This document shows, one piece after another, positions 28,561 to 38,762 of a stretch of DNA of 64,000 nucleotides (within the stretch, counting starts at the first letter, position 1; each line of letters opens with the position of its first letter). The notes beneath the pieces are model-generated. The model was not told the origin of the DNA and searched no databases. It worked only from the letters and a program-made list of their open reading frames with translations. The translations under genes were made by a program, and so were the position numbers. This stretch comes from Flavobacterium gelidilacus DSM 15343 (GTDB taxonomy: Bacteria > Bacteroidota > Bacteroidia > Flavobacteriales > Flavobacteriaceae): positions 255,065-319,064 of the forward strand of contig NZ_KE383905.1 of assembly GCF_000422685.1 (NCBI RefSeq). Reading direction: 5' to 3'.

Positions 28561-29264
28561 TGAACAAAAAGATTCAATTACAAGACTTAGGTCACAAAGA
28601 TTATAAAGATACTTGGGATTATCAAGAAGAGCTTTTCAAAGGAATTGTTGATTTAAAAATCAAAAACAGAAGAGAAGAAAGAAGTGATGAAACCCCAAAC
28701 TATTTTCTTTATGTGGAACATCCTCATGTTTATACTTTAGGAAAAAGTGGTGATTTATCCAACCTACTTTTGTCAGAAAAACAATTAGCCGATAAAGGGG
28801 CAACTTTTTACAAGATAAATAGAGGAGGAGATATTACATATCATGGGCCTGGCCAAATTGTAGGTTATCCTATTATAGATTTAGAAAATTTTTTTACAGA
28901 TATTCATAAATATTTACGTTTTCTAGAAGAAGCTATTATCTTAACTCTAGCAGAATATAATGTAGAATCCTCCAGAAGTGAAGGTGAAACAGGAGTTTGG
29001 CTTGGAGTAGGTACGCCATTTGCTAGAAAAATTTGTGCCATGGGTGTTAGAGCAAGTCGTTGGGTAACCATGCATGGATTTGCCCTAAATGTAAATGCAG
29101 ATTTAGGGTATTTCGATAATATAATTCCATGTGGTATAAAAGGAAAAGCGGTTACTTCTTTAAACGTTGAACTTGGTGTAGAAAAAGTAAACGAGCAAGA
29201 AGTTAAAAATAAGATTCTAAATCATTTTTCTAACTTATTTGAAGCAGAGTTTATTATTTCTTAA
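28560..29264 (+). CDS. lipB: Lipoyl(octanoyl) transferase
   Basis: This 234-residue protein carries the LipB signatures RGGDITYHGPGQIVGYPI, KICAMGVRASRWVTMHGFAL and IPCGIKGKAVTSL, with Cys191 as the probable acyl-binding residue. It moves octanoyl from acyl carrier protein to lipoyl domains of 2-oxo acid dehydrogenases, the class of enzyme at the start of this window. Length is usual. It starts inside the stop of the upstream lipoprotein gene and converges with rnhB, with 41 bases between the stops. Confidence 0.96.
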   Translation: MNKKIQLQDLGHKDYKDTWDYQEELFKGIVDLKIKNRREERSDETPNYFLYVEHPHVYTLGKSGDLSNLLLSEKQLADKGATFYKINRGGDITYHGPGQIVGYPIIDLENFFTDIHKYLRFLEEAIILTLAEYNVESSRSEGETGVWLGVGTPFARKICAMGVRASRWVTMHGFALNVNADLGYFDNIIPCGIKGKAVTSLNVELGVEKVNEQEVKNKILNHFSNLFEAEFIIS

Positions 29265-29305
29265 ATCAAAAAGCGTTAATTTCCAATCTTCAATCATTTT
29301 TTTAA

Positions 29306-29905
29306 TCAAATTTCTAGCTTTAGTTGTTCAGGTAGTAACCTAAAAGTCATTCTGTGGTATTTGGTTGGGCCATATTTTCTAATAGCTTCTCTGTGTTCTT
29401 TTGTGGGATAACCTTTATTTTTCTTCCAATTATACATAGGAAATTCTTCGTGAATTATATCCATATATTTATCCCTATATGTTTTAGCTAAAACAGAAGC
29501 TGCTGCAATGCTCATATATTTGCTGTCACCTTTAATAATTGTAGAAAAAGGAATATTATTTATAGGTTTGAACCTGTTTCCGTCTACAATAATATATGAA
29601 GGACTAGGGTTTAATTTCAAAATACTTTCTTGCATTGCTTTTATGGATGCGTTTAGTATGTTTATTTCATCAATAATTTTTGGTTGTAGATGAGTTACAG
29701 CAAAAGATAAAACTTCTTTTTCAATTATTGGTTTAAGTAAATCTCTTTTTTTTTCTGATAATTGTTTAGAATCATTTAATAGCTCATTTTTAAAATTTTT
29801 AGACAGAATAACGGCTGCTGCTGTTACAGGTCCAGCAAGACAGCCTCTTCCGGCTTCATCTGTGCCGCATTCATATTCAAATTCCGAAAAGTTAAATTTT
29901 AACAT
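29306..29905 (-). CDS. rnhB: Ribonuclease HII
   Basis: This 199-residue protein has the RNase HII active site: Asp16 and Glu17 in [14 protein letters not shown], Asp108 in YIIVDGN, and Asp126 in [17 protein letters not shown]. It removes RNA from RNA-DNA hybrids and misincorporated ribonucleotides. The C-terminus ([12 protein letters not shown]) carries the family GxxxxHR-like element in slightly altered form. The gene is monocistronic, convergent with lipB. Confidence 0.96.
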   Translation of the reverse strand: MLKFNFSEFEYECGTDEAGRGCLAGPVTAAAVILSKNFKNELLNDSKQLSEKKRDLLKPIIEKEVLSFAVTHLQPKIIDEINILNASIKAMQESILKLNPSPSYIIVDGNRFKPINNIPFSTIIKGDSKYMSIAAASVLAKTYRDKYMDIIHEEFPMYNWKKNKGYPTKEHREAIRKYGPTKYHRMTFRLLPEQLKLEI

Positions 29906-30104
29906 TACTTTTTTTTGATAAAAATATAATTTTTAACGCAACCTTTTGCATTATTCTGTATCTTTTAAATGTGTTGCAACCACAAAGTTAGTTTTGGAGT
30001 AAAAAATTTTAACATAATTAAAAACTAATTATTAGTTAATAAAATTTGTTTATTTAAGAAATTATTAAGAAGTTTGCTGAATAACTAACTCAAATAAAAT
30101 TAAT

Positions 30105-33100
30105 ATGAGATCGAAGTTCAAATGGATTTTTACGCTTTTAGTAGCGTTTACAATGCAGTTTTCGTTTGCACAAGAGAAAACTGTTACGGGTAATGTTTCT
30201 GATGAATTAGGAACATTAGCTGGTGCAACTGTTGTTGTTCAGGGTTCAAACCGTGGGGTAACTACAGATTTTGATGGAAATTATGCAATTTCTGCAAAAC
30301 AAGGTGAGATTTTGGAATTTTCTTTCGCAGGAAAGAGAAAGTCATTTATGACCGTTGGTGCTGCCAATGTTTATGATGTCGTTTTACAAGAAGGTTTCGT
30401 AGGAGACGAGATTGTATTAACAGGTATCGTGGGTGTTGCTAGAAAAGCTGATGCTGTAACTTCAACTTACCAAGTTGTTAAAGCTGAAGAGTTGAATCAA
30501 GCAGCCAATCCAAATGCTGTACAAGCGCTTGCTGGTAAAGTGTCAGGATTGCAAATTACAACAACTAGTAATGGAGTTAACCAAACTAACTCAATTGTGT
30601 TAAGAGGTAACCGTTCTATTACTGGTAGTAATGAAGCGTTAATTGTTATTGATAATGCAATTTCTTCTGCTACAGTTTTACAAAACTTAGCTCCAGAATC
30701 AATCGAATCTATGAACGTTATTAAAGGTGCTCAAGGAGCTGCTTTATACGGAGATAGAGGGGTTAATGGTGTTATTGTTGTAACAACAAAAAGAGGTAAT
30801 GGCGAAGAAAAAGTGAGTGTTTCTCTAACTTCTTCTATTGCTTTTGAGAATATTTCTTTTATGCCAACACGTCAAGAACGTTATGGTCAAGGTTGGAGTG
30901 GTCAACACGTAACTTATGAAAATGGTGCTTGGGGTGCAGAATTTGACGGTGTTGTGAGAACAGTAGGTCAAGTTCAGGCTGATGGTACTTATTTCATGGC
31001 TCCATATTCTCCAATTGACAAAAACATTAATGAATTCTTTAAAACTGGTACATTATTCCAAAATGGAGTTAGTATTAGTGGAGGTTCTCTTGAAAAAGGA
31101 TATGTAAGTATTACTGCTAACAAGCAAAATACAGACTATGTAGTTGATGGAGATAAATTAGATAGATCGTCTTTTATTATAAGAGGTGGTAAGAAAATTG
31201 GTAAGTGGACTTTAGATGGAAACGTTAATTACATTACTTCTAAAACAGAACAAACAACATCTAATATCTTGGAAGAGCTTTTACAAGCAGCTACAAATAT
31301 TCCTGTTGAAAAATTTAAAAATTCTGGAAATGAAGGAGCTTGGACGTCTTATTACAGAAATCCTTATTGGAGAGCTGAAAATGAAAGATTCATTGATAGA
31401 TCTGATTATATGACAGGTAGTGCTACTCTTGGATATGAGGTAAATAAGCATATTAAATTAAACTATATCGCTAATATTAGAACTTTCCAAAACAATGGAT
31501 ATAACTATATTAACGAATATGTAGATGATATTCAATTAGGAGGTGGTAATGCTGGTACAGTTTCATCATTTTCTCAATATAATTCAGGGCAAAGAGATTT
31601 CTACGGAGATTTCACAGCTAATTTCAATTATAAATTAACGGATAAAATTGGTTTTAATGGTACTGTAGGTAATAATATTACTGATAGATTCTTTAAAAGA
31701 ACTACTGTTGGAGGAACGAATTTAACTATCCCTGGTTTATACACTATTGATAATGTTGAGAATGTTAATGCTTCAACTGGAACTAACTTTCAAACTAGAG
31801 CTAGATCGGCTTCTTTCTTTACAAATTTAGATTTTGATTATAATGATTATTTGTACTTAACATTAACTGGTCGTTATGATATGATTTCTGAGTTAATTGG
31901 AAGTACTGAAGGTAATAAATATTTCTATCCTTCTGTTGGTCTTTCATTTATTCCAACAAAAGCATTTGAAGGAATTAGAAGTGATAAAGGTTTAAAATAT
32001 GCTAAAGTATATGCTAACTACATTAGAGTAGGTAATAGATCTACTGTAGGAGCTTATGATTTAAATAATCTTTTTGTTGGTGGAGCAGGTTACCCTTATG
32101 GAAATAACAACTCTTTTGTACAAAATACAGTTGTTACAGATAATGGTATTAAGCCAGAATTTCAAACAACTTTAGAAGGAGGTTTTAATTTAGGGTTCTT
32201 AAAAGATAGATTAACTTTAGATTTTGCTGGTTATCAAACTACTACAACTGACCTTATTACTAGTGTTAATGCTTCTGCATCTTCTGGTTTGTCAAGTTTA
32301 CAAACTAATATTGGTAAAATGACTAATAAAGGTTTTGAAATTGATTTAGGTTTTACTCCAATTGCAAAATCAAGTTTTAACAACTTAGGTTTAGTTTGGG
32401 AAAATAGATTAGGTTACACAACTTATAAAGCAATTGTTGATGAAGTTTCTGATCAAGCTGATGAAGTTGCCTTAGTAACAGGTGCTGAAGCTAGTATTTT
32501 TGCTATTAAAGGCGAAGAATTTCCTGTAATTAAAGGTACAGCTTATCAAAGAGATGATCAAGGTAGAGTTATCATCGGTGCTAATGGAAATCCATTACGT
32601 GCTGAAGGATTGAAAATTTTAGGAAAATCTACTCCTGATTATATTCTTAACTACAGTACTTCTGTTAGTTTTAAAGGAGTTAAATTATCTTTGGTAATGG
32701 ACTATAGAACAGGTCATCAGTTTTATTCAGAAACTAAAGACTGGTTGTCATGGTCAGGTCACTTATATGAGTCTGCTATAAATGGTAGAACTGGATTTAT
32801 TTATCCAAACTCATCAGTTGAATCGTCTCCAGGTGTTTATACTGCAAATACTAATGTAGTTACTGGTGGAAATAGTTATTCTTCTTATTTGTCTTATTTT
32901 CAAGACGAATATGCTGATATAGCTGAAAATATGGTTTTAGATGCTACTGCTTTAAAAATTAGAGAGATAGCTTTAAGTTATGGTCTGCCAAGTGAGACTG
33001 TTAAAAGAATAGGTCTTTCTTCTTTACGTTTTAGTGTTTCTGCTAGAAACCCGTTCGTTTTCTTAGCTAAAGAAAATAGAGGTTATGCTGATCCTGAATC

Positions 33101-33194
33101 TTCTTTCTCTAATGGAAATGGTAAAGGTTTTTCTAACATTGGTAGATACCCTACAACCAGAACTATGGCATTTACATTAAACGCAACATTTTAA
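30105..33194 (+). CDS. SusC/RagA-family TonB-linked outer-membrane transporter
   Basis: This 1029-residue protein has a signal peptide (about 1-23, FTMQFSFAQ), a carboxypeptidase-regulatory-like domain (about 27-95, GTLAGATVVVQGSNRGVTTD), a plug with VLRGNRSITGSNEALIVIDN and GDRGVNGVIVVTTKRG (about 125-230), and a 22-strand-type barrel ending in aromatic ATF. SusC proteins import oligomers bound by a SusD lid. The operon (susC, susD, two lipoproteins) lacks glycosidase, peptidase or sigma-factor genes, so the substrate cannot be inferred. The long gap upstream (29906-30104) shows no convincing promoter. Confidence 0.93.
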   Translation: MRSKFKWIFTLLVAFTMQFSFAQEKTVTGNVSDELGTLAGATVVVQGSNRGVTTDFDGNYAISAKQGEILEFSFAGKRKSFMTVGAANVYDVVLQEGFVGDEIVLTGIVGVARKADAVTSTYQVVKAEELNQAANPNAVQALAGKVSGLQITTTSNGVNQTNSIVLRGNRSITGSNEALIVIDNAISSATVLQNLAPESIESMNVIKGAQGAALYGDRGVNGVIVVTTKRGNGEEKVSVSLTSSIAFENISFMPTRQERYGQGWSGQHVTYENGAWGAEFDGVVRTVGQVQADGTYFMAPYSPIDKNINEFFKTGTLFQNGVSISGGSLEKGYVSITANKQNTDYVVDGDKLDRSSFIIRGGKKIGKWTLDGNVNYITSKTEQTTSNILEELLQAATNIPVEKFKNSGNEGAWTSYYRNPYWRAENERFIDRSDYMTGSATLGYEVNKHIKLNYIANIRTFQNNGYNYINEYVDDIQLGGGNAGTVSSFSQYNSGQRDFYGDFTANFNYKLTDKIGFNGTVGNNITDRFFKRTTVGGTNLTIPGLYTIDNVENVNASTGTNFQTRARSASFFTNLDFDYNDYLYLTLTGRYDMISELIGSTEGNKYFYPSVGLSFIPTKAFEGIRSDKGLKYAKVYANYIRVGNRSTVGAYDLNNLFVGGAGYPYGNNNSFVQNTVVTDNGIKPEFQTTLEGGFNLGFLKDRLTLDFAGYQTTTTDLITSVNASASSGLSSLQTNIGKMTNKGFEIDLGFTPIAKSSFNNLGLVWENRLGYTTYKAIVDEVSDQADEVALVTGAEASIFAIKGEEFPVIKGTAYQRDDQGRVIIGANGNPLRAEGLKILGKSTPDYILNYSTSVSFKGVKLSLVMDYRTGHQFYSETKDWLSWSGHLYESAINGRTGFIYPNSSVESSPGVYTANTNVVTGGNSYSSYLSYFQDEYADIAENMVLDATALKIREIALSYGLPSETVKRIGLSSLRFSVSARNPFVFLAKENRGYADPESSFSNGNGKGFSNIGRYPTTRTMAFTLNATF

Positions 33195-33206
33195 AAAAAA
33201 ATAGAT

Positions 33207-34709
33207 ATGAAAAAAATAAAAATTTTAGCACTGTTCGCTTTTCTAAGTTTTGCATCTTGTGATAATTATTTGGATATTAACGAATCTCCAAATAATGCTA
33301 AAGACACAGATGTAACTCCAGATTTGGCTCTTGCAGCTGCTCAAACAAGTTCTTACGCAAACGTAACGACATCAATGAATTTTCTAGGAAATTTATTTAT
33401 GAATAACTGGGGGTATGACGTAAATTCATTTGCGGTAACTAATCCAGCTGAGTTTTCTTATTCAATTGATAATAATTTTTATGCAGCTATATGGAATACT
33501 CCTATGCGTAGTACTGCTAACTTAACTAATATCATTAATACTGAATTCCCTAATTATGAAAACCATGTAGCTATTGCTAAAATTTGCAAGACTTTTTACT
33601 TTCAGATATTAGTGGATATGTATGGTGATATTCCTTATACTCAAGCTCATTTAGGTGTTGAAGATATTACTCCGTCTTACGACAATGCTAAGTCTGTTTA
33701 TCGTGATTTATACGTGCAATTAGATGATGCAATAAACTTAATTGATAATTCACCATCAGCTAAAGCTGTTGGTACAGAAGATGCTGTATTTGGTGGAGAC
33801 ATGGGAAGATGGAAACAATTTGCTAATACAATGAAATTAAGATTGTTAATGCGTCAAATTGATTTAGCAGAAGCTGGTACAGATACTGAAACTACAACTT
33901 ACGTTGCAGATAAGTTTCTTTCTTTAGCTGGTGCATCTTTCTTAGATGTAGATGCTGCATTAAACCCTGGTTACACAGACACTCGTACTGATACTAGAAA
34001 TCCATTTTGGAACATTATGTATGGTGCAGATAATGAAACTGTAACTGCTTTTTACAGACAGTACAAAGCTTCTAAAAGAAATGCAGATAATTTAAATAAT
34101 ACTCAAGATCCAAGAAAAGATAGACTATTTACTTTAGTTGGAGGTTTAGTAGTAGGAGTTTTACAAGGAGATAGTTCGGTTGTTAATGGCGGAACCGCTC
34201 CTGCAGCGTTGTCTTCTTTTGGACCAGGCGTTTTGTCGGGACCTTCTCAAGATGCTTACATGATTTCTTTGGCAGAGAGTTTATTGTTACAAGCTGAAGC
34301 TGTTCATAGAGGTTATTTAGCTGGAAATGCTCAAGGTTTATTTGACTCAGCAATTCAAGCTTCTTGTGCTCAATTAGGTGCTACATCAGGTGTAGCAACT
34401 TATATTAGTAATGTAAATACAAATTTTCCTGGTAGAGGATATACTAATGGTACATATGCTCAAAAAATCGAGGCTATCATGTATCAAAAAAATATTGCAT
34501 TACAAGGAACAAATAATGTGTTAGAAGTATTTATTGAGTATACAAGAACTGGTTTAATTGATTCTATTCCTGGTTCAATATTAGGAGCAACTCAAGCTAA
34601 TAGACCAAGACGTTTATTATATCCAACTTCAGAATACACAAGTAACTCAGCAAATGTTCCTGCACAAGGAGATGTTTTCACTACTGGTTCTTTCTGGTTT
34701 GTGTACTAA
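33207..34709 (+). CDS. SusD/RagB-family nutrient-binding lipoprotein
   Basis: This 500-residue protein has a lipobox (FLSFASCDN, Cys19) followed by YLDINESPNNAKD, typical of the SusD-like group often annotated as SusD/RagB-like. TPR-like helices are suggested by VAIAKICKTFYFQILVDMYGDIPYTQ and MISLAESLLLQAEAVHRGY. It should sit on the SusC barrel and capture substrate outside the cell. It starts 12 bases after susC, so the pair is one transcription unit. Confidence 0.93.
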   Translation: MKKIKILALFAFLSFASCDNYLDINESPNNAKDTDVTPDLALAAAQTSSYANVTTSMNFLGNLFMNNWGYDVNSFAVTNPAEFSYSIDNNFYAAIWNTPMRSTANLTNIINTEFPNYENHVAIAKICKTFYFQILVDMYGDIPYTQAHLGVEDITPSYDNAKSVYRDLYVQLDDAINLIDNSPSAKAVGTEDAVFGGDMGRWKQFANTMKLRLLMRQIDLAEAGTDTETTTYVADKFLSLAGASFLDVDAALNPGYTDTRTDTRNPFWNIMYGADNETVTAFYRQYKASKRNADNLNNTQDPRKDRLFTLVGGLVVGVLQGDSSVVNGGTAPAALSSFGPGVLSGPSQDAYMISLAESLLLQAEAVHRGYLAGNAQGLFDSAIQASCAQLGATSGVATYISNVNTNFPGRGYTNGTYAQKIEAIMYQKNIALQGTNNVLEVFIEYTRTGLIDSIPGSILGATQANRPRRLLYPTSEYTSNSANVPAQGDVFTTGSFWFVY

Positions 34710-34733
34710 TATTAAATATTAAAAATTTAAAAT

Positions 34734-35552
34734 ATGAAAAATATGAAAAATATAATAACATTATTGGCTATTGGTTCAGTATTATTTTCTTGTACAGATG
34801 ATGATATTAGAATTGATCACCAATTAAACTCTGGCGATAAAATTGTTGGATTTGCAAAGTCTTTAGAGACAGTCTCTTATTTTGCTGATGAAGGACAAGT
34901 TTTAGTTAGTTTCCCAATTAATTTAATTGGAACAAATGGTGAGCCTTTATCAACTGATGTAGATGTTGAATATGCAATAGATTTTGATTCTAGTGATGCT
35001 ACAGAAGGTGTGGAATTTAATTTTGCTAGCACTGTTAATACACTTACTATTCCAGCAGGTGGAACATTTGTTAATTTTCCATTGTTGGTAAATACTGGTC
35101 AATTAAATCCAATAGCTAAGTCTGAATTAGTTCTGAAATTAGTTTCAGCAAACAATAATACAGTTGTTGGTCAACAATTTAGTACGCTAAAAATTGTTTT
35201 TGTTGGATGTCAATCTCAAATTCAATTAGGTAACTATAGCTGGGTAAGTACTGCTGGTTTTTCAGCACCTAGTACTCCAATAACATCTACAAGTGTTAAT
35301 AATTTTGAAGTTGCTTTCCCAGGAGTTTCTGCTGGAGGAAGTCCGATTCCAATGCAGTTTAATGACATTTGTGGTGATATAACAGTTTTAGGTTGGGATT
35401 TTTCTAGTAGTTATTTATGTAAAGCAAGTGATGCTAGTTATAACAGTACAACTAATCAAATTGTATTTAATCAGTTGCAAGTTTTTAATACTACTGAAGA
35501 AAGTTCTGGAATTTTCTTTGATAGAAAAACAACAACATACACTAAACTTTAA
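34734..35552 (+). CDS. Outer-membrane lipoprotein with Calx-beta-like region
   Basis: This 272-residue protein has a lipobox (GSVLFSCTDD, Cys20). Residues 35-160 resemble a Calx-beta/Ig-like fold (VSYFADEGQVLVSFPINLIG, then TIPAGGTFVNFPLLV). The remainder is unassigned. It lies 24 bases after susD and is probably a surface accessory of the SusCD complex. Two in-frame ATGs (34734 and 34743) are possible. The acidic residues after Cys20 (TDDDD) fit the surface-export signal known for Bacteroidota lipoproteins. Confidence 0.75.
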   Translation: MKNMKNIITLLAIGSVLFSCTDDDIRIDHQLNSGDKIVGFAKSLETVSYFADEGQVLVSFPINLIGTNGEPLSTDVDVEYAIDFDSSDATEGVEFNFASTVNTLTIPAGGTFVNFPLLVNTGQLNPIAKSELVLKLVSANNNTVVGQQFSTLKIVFVGCQSQIQLGNYSWVSTAGFSAPSTPITSTSVNNFEVAFPGVSAGGSPIPMQFNDICGDITVLGWDFSSSYLCKASDASYNSTTNQIVFNQLQVFNTTEESSGIFFDRKTTTYTKL

Positions 35553-35561
35553 TATTATATT

Positions 35562-36578
35562 ATGAAAAAAATAATTAACTATAAAACATTTTTATCAGTT
35601 TTAGCATTATCAATATTCTTTACTTCTTGTAATGAAGTTGAAAATGAAACTGGAGATGTTAAATATGTAAAACCAGTTGTTACAGCTAATCAAACTAATT
35701 TTTCATTAGTAGAAGGTGAGACAGCTACAATAACTTTAACATCTGATAGAGCTATAAATCAGTCGTTGACTTTTAAATTAGAAATAGTTGGAGGAGATGC
35801 TTCTTTTAGAGATTATATGTGTTCAGGTTCTGAGACAGAAGCTGGTGAAGGTTTTGGACCAATTGGTCATATTGTTACTGTACCAGCTTATGAGACTACT
35901 GCTAGTTTTGACATTACACCAATATTTGATTTATTGCCTGAAGGTACTGAAACTTTACAATTAAGAATGTATTCAGATTCTTATGCTAGAGGTGCAGTTG
36001 CTGAAGGTTCAGATATGATTAACATAACTATTGCTAATAAAACATCTAATGATTTTGTTACAGTTTTTGATTTCAGTCAAAATTATTACGATACTTTTGG
36101 TACTTTAGTAGAACCAACCTATACTGATAATGCAGATCCTGCAAGAACTCACGCATTTTGTGATTTAGATTTTGACTTAGAAATTTATGATGAGTTTGAA
36201 ACTAGTGTTCTTTTTGATAGTTATAGTAGTTGCCCAGAGTCTATTACTATGAGTTCTACAACTCCTGATGGTACTTATGTTATTGTTCCAAGTTTGTATA
36301 CAACTACTGGAAATGCTGTCCCTGCTGTAGATTTTTTCTTTAAAACTAAAATTACTATGGCTAAGCCTGGTGTTTGGGTTAAAGAAGTGAATATTGACAA
36401 CAATTGGAAGTTTTCTGCTGGTGGTGCCGTACAAGGTAATCCAAATTCATATTTCCCAGTTGCAAGATTAATTAAAACGGGTACTACGTATGTCCTTCAA
36501 GACTATACTACTGGTAATGTTTTAGCATCTGGAAAACTTGCTAACTTCAAGTTAAAATCAAAAAAAAATAAAATTTAA
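35562..36578 (+). CDS. Outer-membrane lipoprotein with Calx-beta-like domain
   Basis: This 338-residue protein has a lipobox (FFTSCNEVEN, Cys23) and a Calx-beta-like domain at about 40-160 (NFSLVEGETATITLTSD, ending MINITIANKT). The C-terminal half is unassigned. It follows the previous lipoprotein by 9 bases and is the last gene of the susCD operon, before the terminator at 36602. The two lipoproteins share general architecture and may be distant paralogues. A role in binding the SusCD substrate is inference. Confidence 0.75.
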   Translation: MKKIINYKTFLSVLALSIFFTSCNEVENETGDVKYVKPVVTANQTNFSLVEGETATITLTSDRAINQSLTFKLEIVGGDASFRDYMCSGSETEAGEGFGPIGHIVTVPAYETTASFDITPIFDLLPEGTETLQLRMYSDSYARGAVAEGSDMINITIANKTSNDFVTVFDFSQNYYDTFGTLVEPTYTDNADPARTHAFCDLDFDLEIYDEFETSVLFDSYSSCPESITMSSTTPDGTYVIVPSLYTTTGNAVPAVDFFFKTKITMAKPGVWVKEVNIDNNWKFSAGGAVQGNPNSYFPVARLIKTGTTYVLQDYTTGNVLASGKLANFKLKSKKNKI

Positions 36579-36601
36579 TTATAATTAAATTATAAATTTT
36601 T

Positions 36602-36632
36602 AAAGACTGCTTTTTTAAGCAGTCTTTTTTTG
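36602..36632 (+). terminator. Terminator of the susCD operon
   Basis: AAAGACTGC (36602-36610) pairs with GCAGTCTTT (36619-36627), followed by a T run. Confidence 0.85.
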
Positions 36633-36643
36633 TTTTAAATTAT

Positions 36644-36651
36644 TACATTTG
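36644..36651 (+). promoter_or_regulatory. -7 promoter element of the porin gene
   Basis: TACATTTG ends 9 bases before the ATG at 36661. This places the transcription start just before the ATG and excludes the in-frame TTG at 36649 as the start. Confidence 0.55.
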
Positions 36652-36660
36652 CTCTTATTT

Positions 36661-38553
36661 ATGCAAATGAAAAATATATTTTTACTATTCTTTTTTTTAT
36701 TAAGCTTATTTTCTTTTTCACAAGAAGATAATATCGATGGACTTGAAGCATTACCTAAAAAGGAAAAGCCTCCCATTGATCTATATAAAATATATACTTT
36801 AGAAAAAGACACAACTTTTCTAGACACAACTTTAAGCATACAAAAAGAGTATAAATTCAATATGTTAAGAAAAGATATATTTGGTTTACTACCTTTTGCT
36901 AATGAAGGTCAAACTTATAATACTTTAAATTTTGGTTTAATTGATAATACCACTTTTCCAAATTTTGGTTTTAAAGCTAAACACTTTAATTATTTAGAAG
37001 TTGACGATATTAAGTACTATTCTGTTCCTACACCTTTAACGGATTTGTATTTTAAAACGGTTATGGAACAAGGACAATCTCTAGATGCTTTCCTAACAAT
37101 AAATACAAAACCAAATTTAAACTTTTCAATAGCTTATAAAGGAATTAGATCTTTAGGAAAATATATTAATAATTTGTCAAGTTCTGGTAATTTTAGATTT
37201 ACTTCAAGTTATTTTACAAAAGATAAACGTTATGTTTTAAATGCGCACTTCACAGGTCAAGATATTTTAAACCAAGAAAATGGAGGTATAACATCTAATG
37301 CGGATTTTGAAAGTAGCGAAGCACCTTACGATGACAGAGCTCAATTAGATGTATATTTTAGAGACGCAAAAAATCTTTTAAAAGGTAATAGGTTTTTAAT
37401 AGATCAATCCTTTAAACTATCTAAAAACAATCCCAATAGTGTTGTTTTTACACATCAGTTTAATCAGGAATATAAATTTTTTGAATATGACCAGAAAACT
37501 GTAAGTTCTAGATTTGGTAACTCATTTTCAAATTCTATTTACAATAAAACAAGATACAATCATTTATATAATAAACTTGGTGTAGCCTACAAAACAAAAG
37601 ACTATGGAAACGTTGAGTTTTTTGTAGATGATAATAAATACAACTATTATTATAATAGCGTTGTTTATGATAATTCTGGAAATAGCACAGTTCCAAATGC
37701 TATTAATGACAGAATTAATAATATCGGTGGAACTTACACATATTTTGCTAAAAATTTAGTCGCAAAATTATTAGTGTCTAATGCAATTACAGATCAATCT
37801 ATTTCAAATATAGAAGCAAATGCAACTTATATATTGAATGACGATTATAATTTTGCCTTCGAATACCAAAAACTAAATAGTCTTCCGGCTTTAAATTATA
37901 CTTTATATCAAAGTAATTATGTGGATTATAATTGGTATAATAATTTTAAAAACGAAAAATTAAATCAATTTAAAATCACAGCAAATACAAAATGGATTGA
38001 TTTGTCTTTTAATTATAAAATCATAAACGACCATTTGTACTTCGAAAATGAAGCCAACGATATTGCAGTATTAAAAGTCAAGCCAAAACAATTTGAAAAC
38101 ACTATAAACTATATATCATTTCAAGCTAAAAAGGAAATAAAATTCTGGAAGTTTGCTTTAGATAATACTATTTTATATCAAAATGTAGATCAATCTAGTA
38201 ATGTTATAAATGTTCCACAAATTGTAACAAGAAATACGTTTTATTACACAGACAAGATTTTCAAAAAGGCCATGCAAATTCAAACCGGAATTACCTTAAA
38301 TTACTTTACGGAATACTATGCAAATGATTACAATCCTTTGTTAGCTGAATTTTACGTGCAAAACCAAACCAAAATTGGTGGGTTTCCTACTTTAGATTTT
38401 TTTATTAATGCAAAAGTTCGTCAAACTAGAATTTTCTTAAAAGCAGAACATTTTAATTCTTCGTTTACAGGATATAACTTTTACTCAGCACCTAATTACC
38501 CTTATCGCGATTTTATTGTTCGCTTTGGTTTAGTTTGGAATTTCTTCCAATAA
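36661..38553 (+). CDS. Putative porin (Porin_10 type)
   Basis: From the ATG at 36661 the protein has 630 residues with a signal peptide (about 1-22, LFFFLLSLFSFSQ). The mature part begins with an acidic-proline segment and continues as alternating beta strands, with LPFANEGQTYNTLNFGL and the C-terminal RDFIVRFGLVWNFFQ, whose last residue is preceded by two Phe as in outer-membrane barrels. I recognise the Bacteroidota 'putative porin' family. It is monocistronic between the susCD terminator and a repeat remnant. Confidence 0.8.
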   Translation: MQMKNIFLLFFFLLSLFSFSQEDNIDGLEALPKKEKPPIDLYKIYTLEKDTTFLDTTLSIQKEYKFNMLRKDIFGLLPFANEGQTYNTLNFGLIDNTTFPNFGFKAKHFNYLEVDDIKYYSVPTPLTDLYFKTVMEQGQSLDAFLTINTKPNLNFSIAYKGIRSLGKYINNLSSSGNFRFTSSYFTKDKRYVLNAHFTGQDILNQENGGITSNADFESSEAPYDDRAQLDVYFRDAKNLLKGNRFLIDQSFKLSKNNPNSVVFTHQFNQEYKFFEYDQKTVSSRFGNSFSNSIYNKTRYNHLYNKLGVAYKTKDYGNVEFFVDDNKYNYYYNSVVYDNSGNSTVPNAINDRINNIGGTYTYFAKNLVAKLLVSNAITDQSISNIEANATYILNDDYNFAFEYQKLNSLPALNYTLYQSNYVDYNWYNNFKNEKLNQFKITANTKWIDLSFNYKIINDHLYFENEANDIAVLKVKPKQFENTINYISFQAKKEIKFWKFALDNTILYQNVDQSSNVINVPQIVTRNTFYYTDKIFKKAMQIQTGITLNYFTEYYANDYNPLLAEFYVQNQTKIGGFPTLDFFINAKVRQTRIFLKAEHFNSSFTGYNFYSAPNYPYRDFIVRFGLVWNFFQ

Positions 38554-38590
38554 TTTTTTTTGAAACAGCACATCAGGCTTATCATTATAT

Positions 38591-38631
38591 GTAATTCCTG
38601 CTTTTCGTTGCACTACAATCAGGGTTAGAGC
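38591..38631. repeat. Remnant of a dispersed intergenic repeat
   Basis: AATTCCTGCTTTTCGTTGCA followed by CTACAATCAGGGTTAG resembles the right arms at about 1769-1793 and 45629-45655. Confidence 0.45.
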
Positions 38632-38697
38632 TCTATTTGTATTGTTTTCTACTAAGGTCTCTTAAAAAAGCGTTAGAGCAACAAATAGTAAAGTTAT

Positions 38698-38728
38698 TTT
38701 GCTATGCTATCTCAAAGCCATATCTTTG
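38698..38728 (+). promoter_or_regulatory. Promoter of the cysteine/cystathionine synthase gene
   Basis: TTTG (38698-38701), 19 bases and TATCTTTG (38721-38728) match the consensus. It sits inside the longest possible reading frame and so fixes the start downstream at 38763. Confidence 0.75.
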
Positions 38729-38762
38729 CAATCACAAAAATTTAAAACAAGTACAATTCAAT

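Noticed and set aside
38637..38762. 42-residue N-terminal extension of the cysteine/cystathionine synthase
   Set aside because: A near-consensus promoter lies at 38698-38728 inside it, and the family homology starts at the ATG at 38763.
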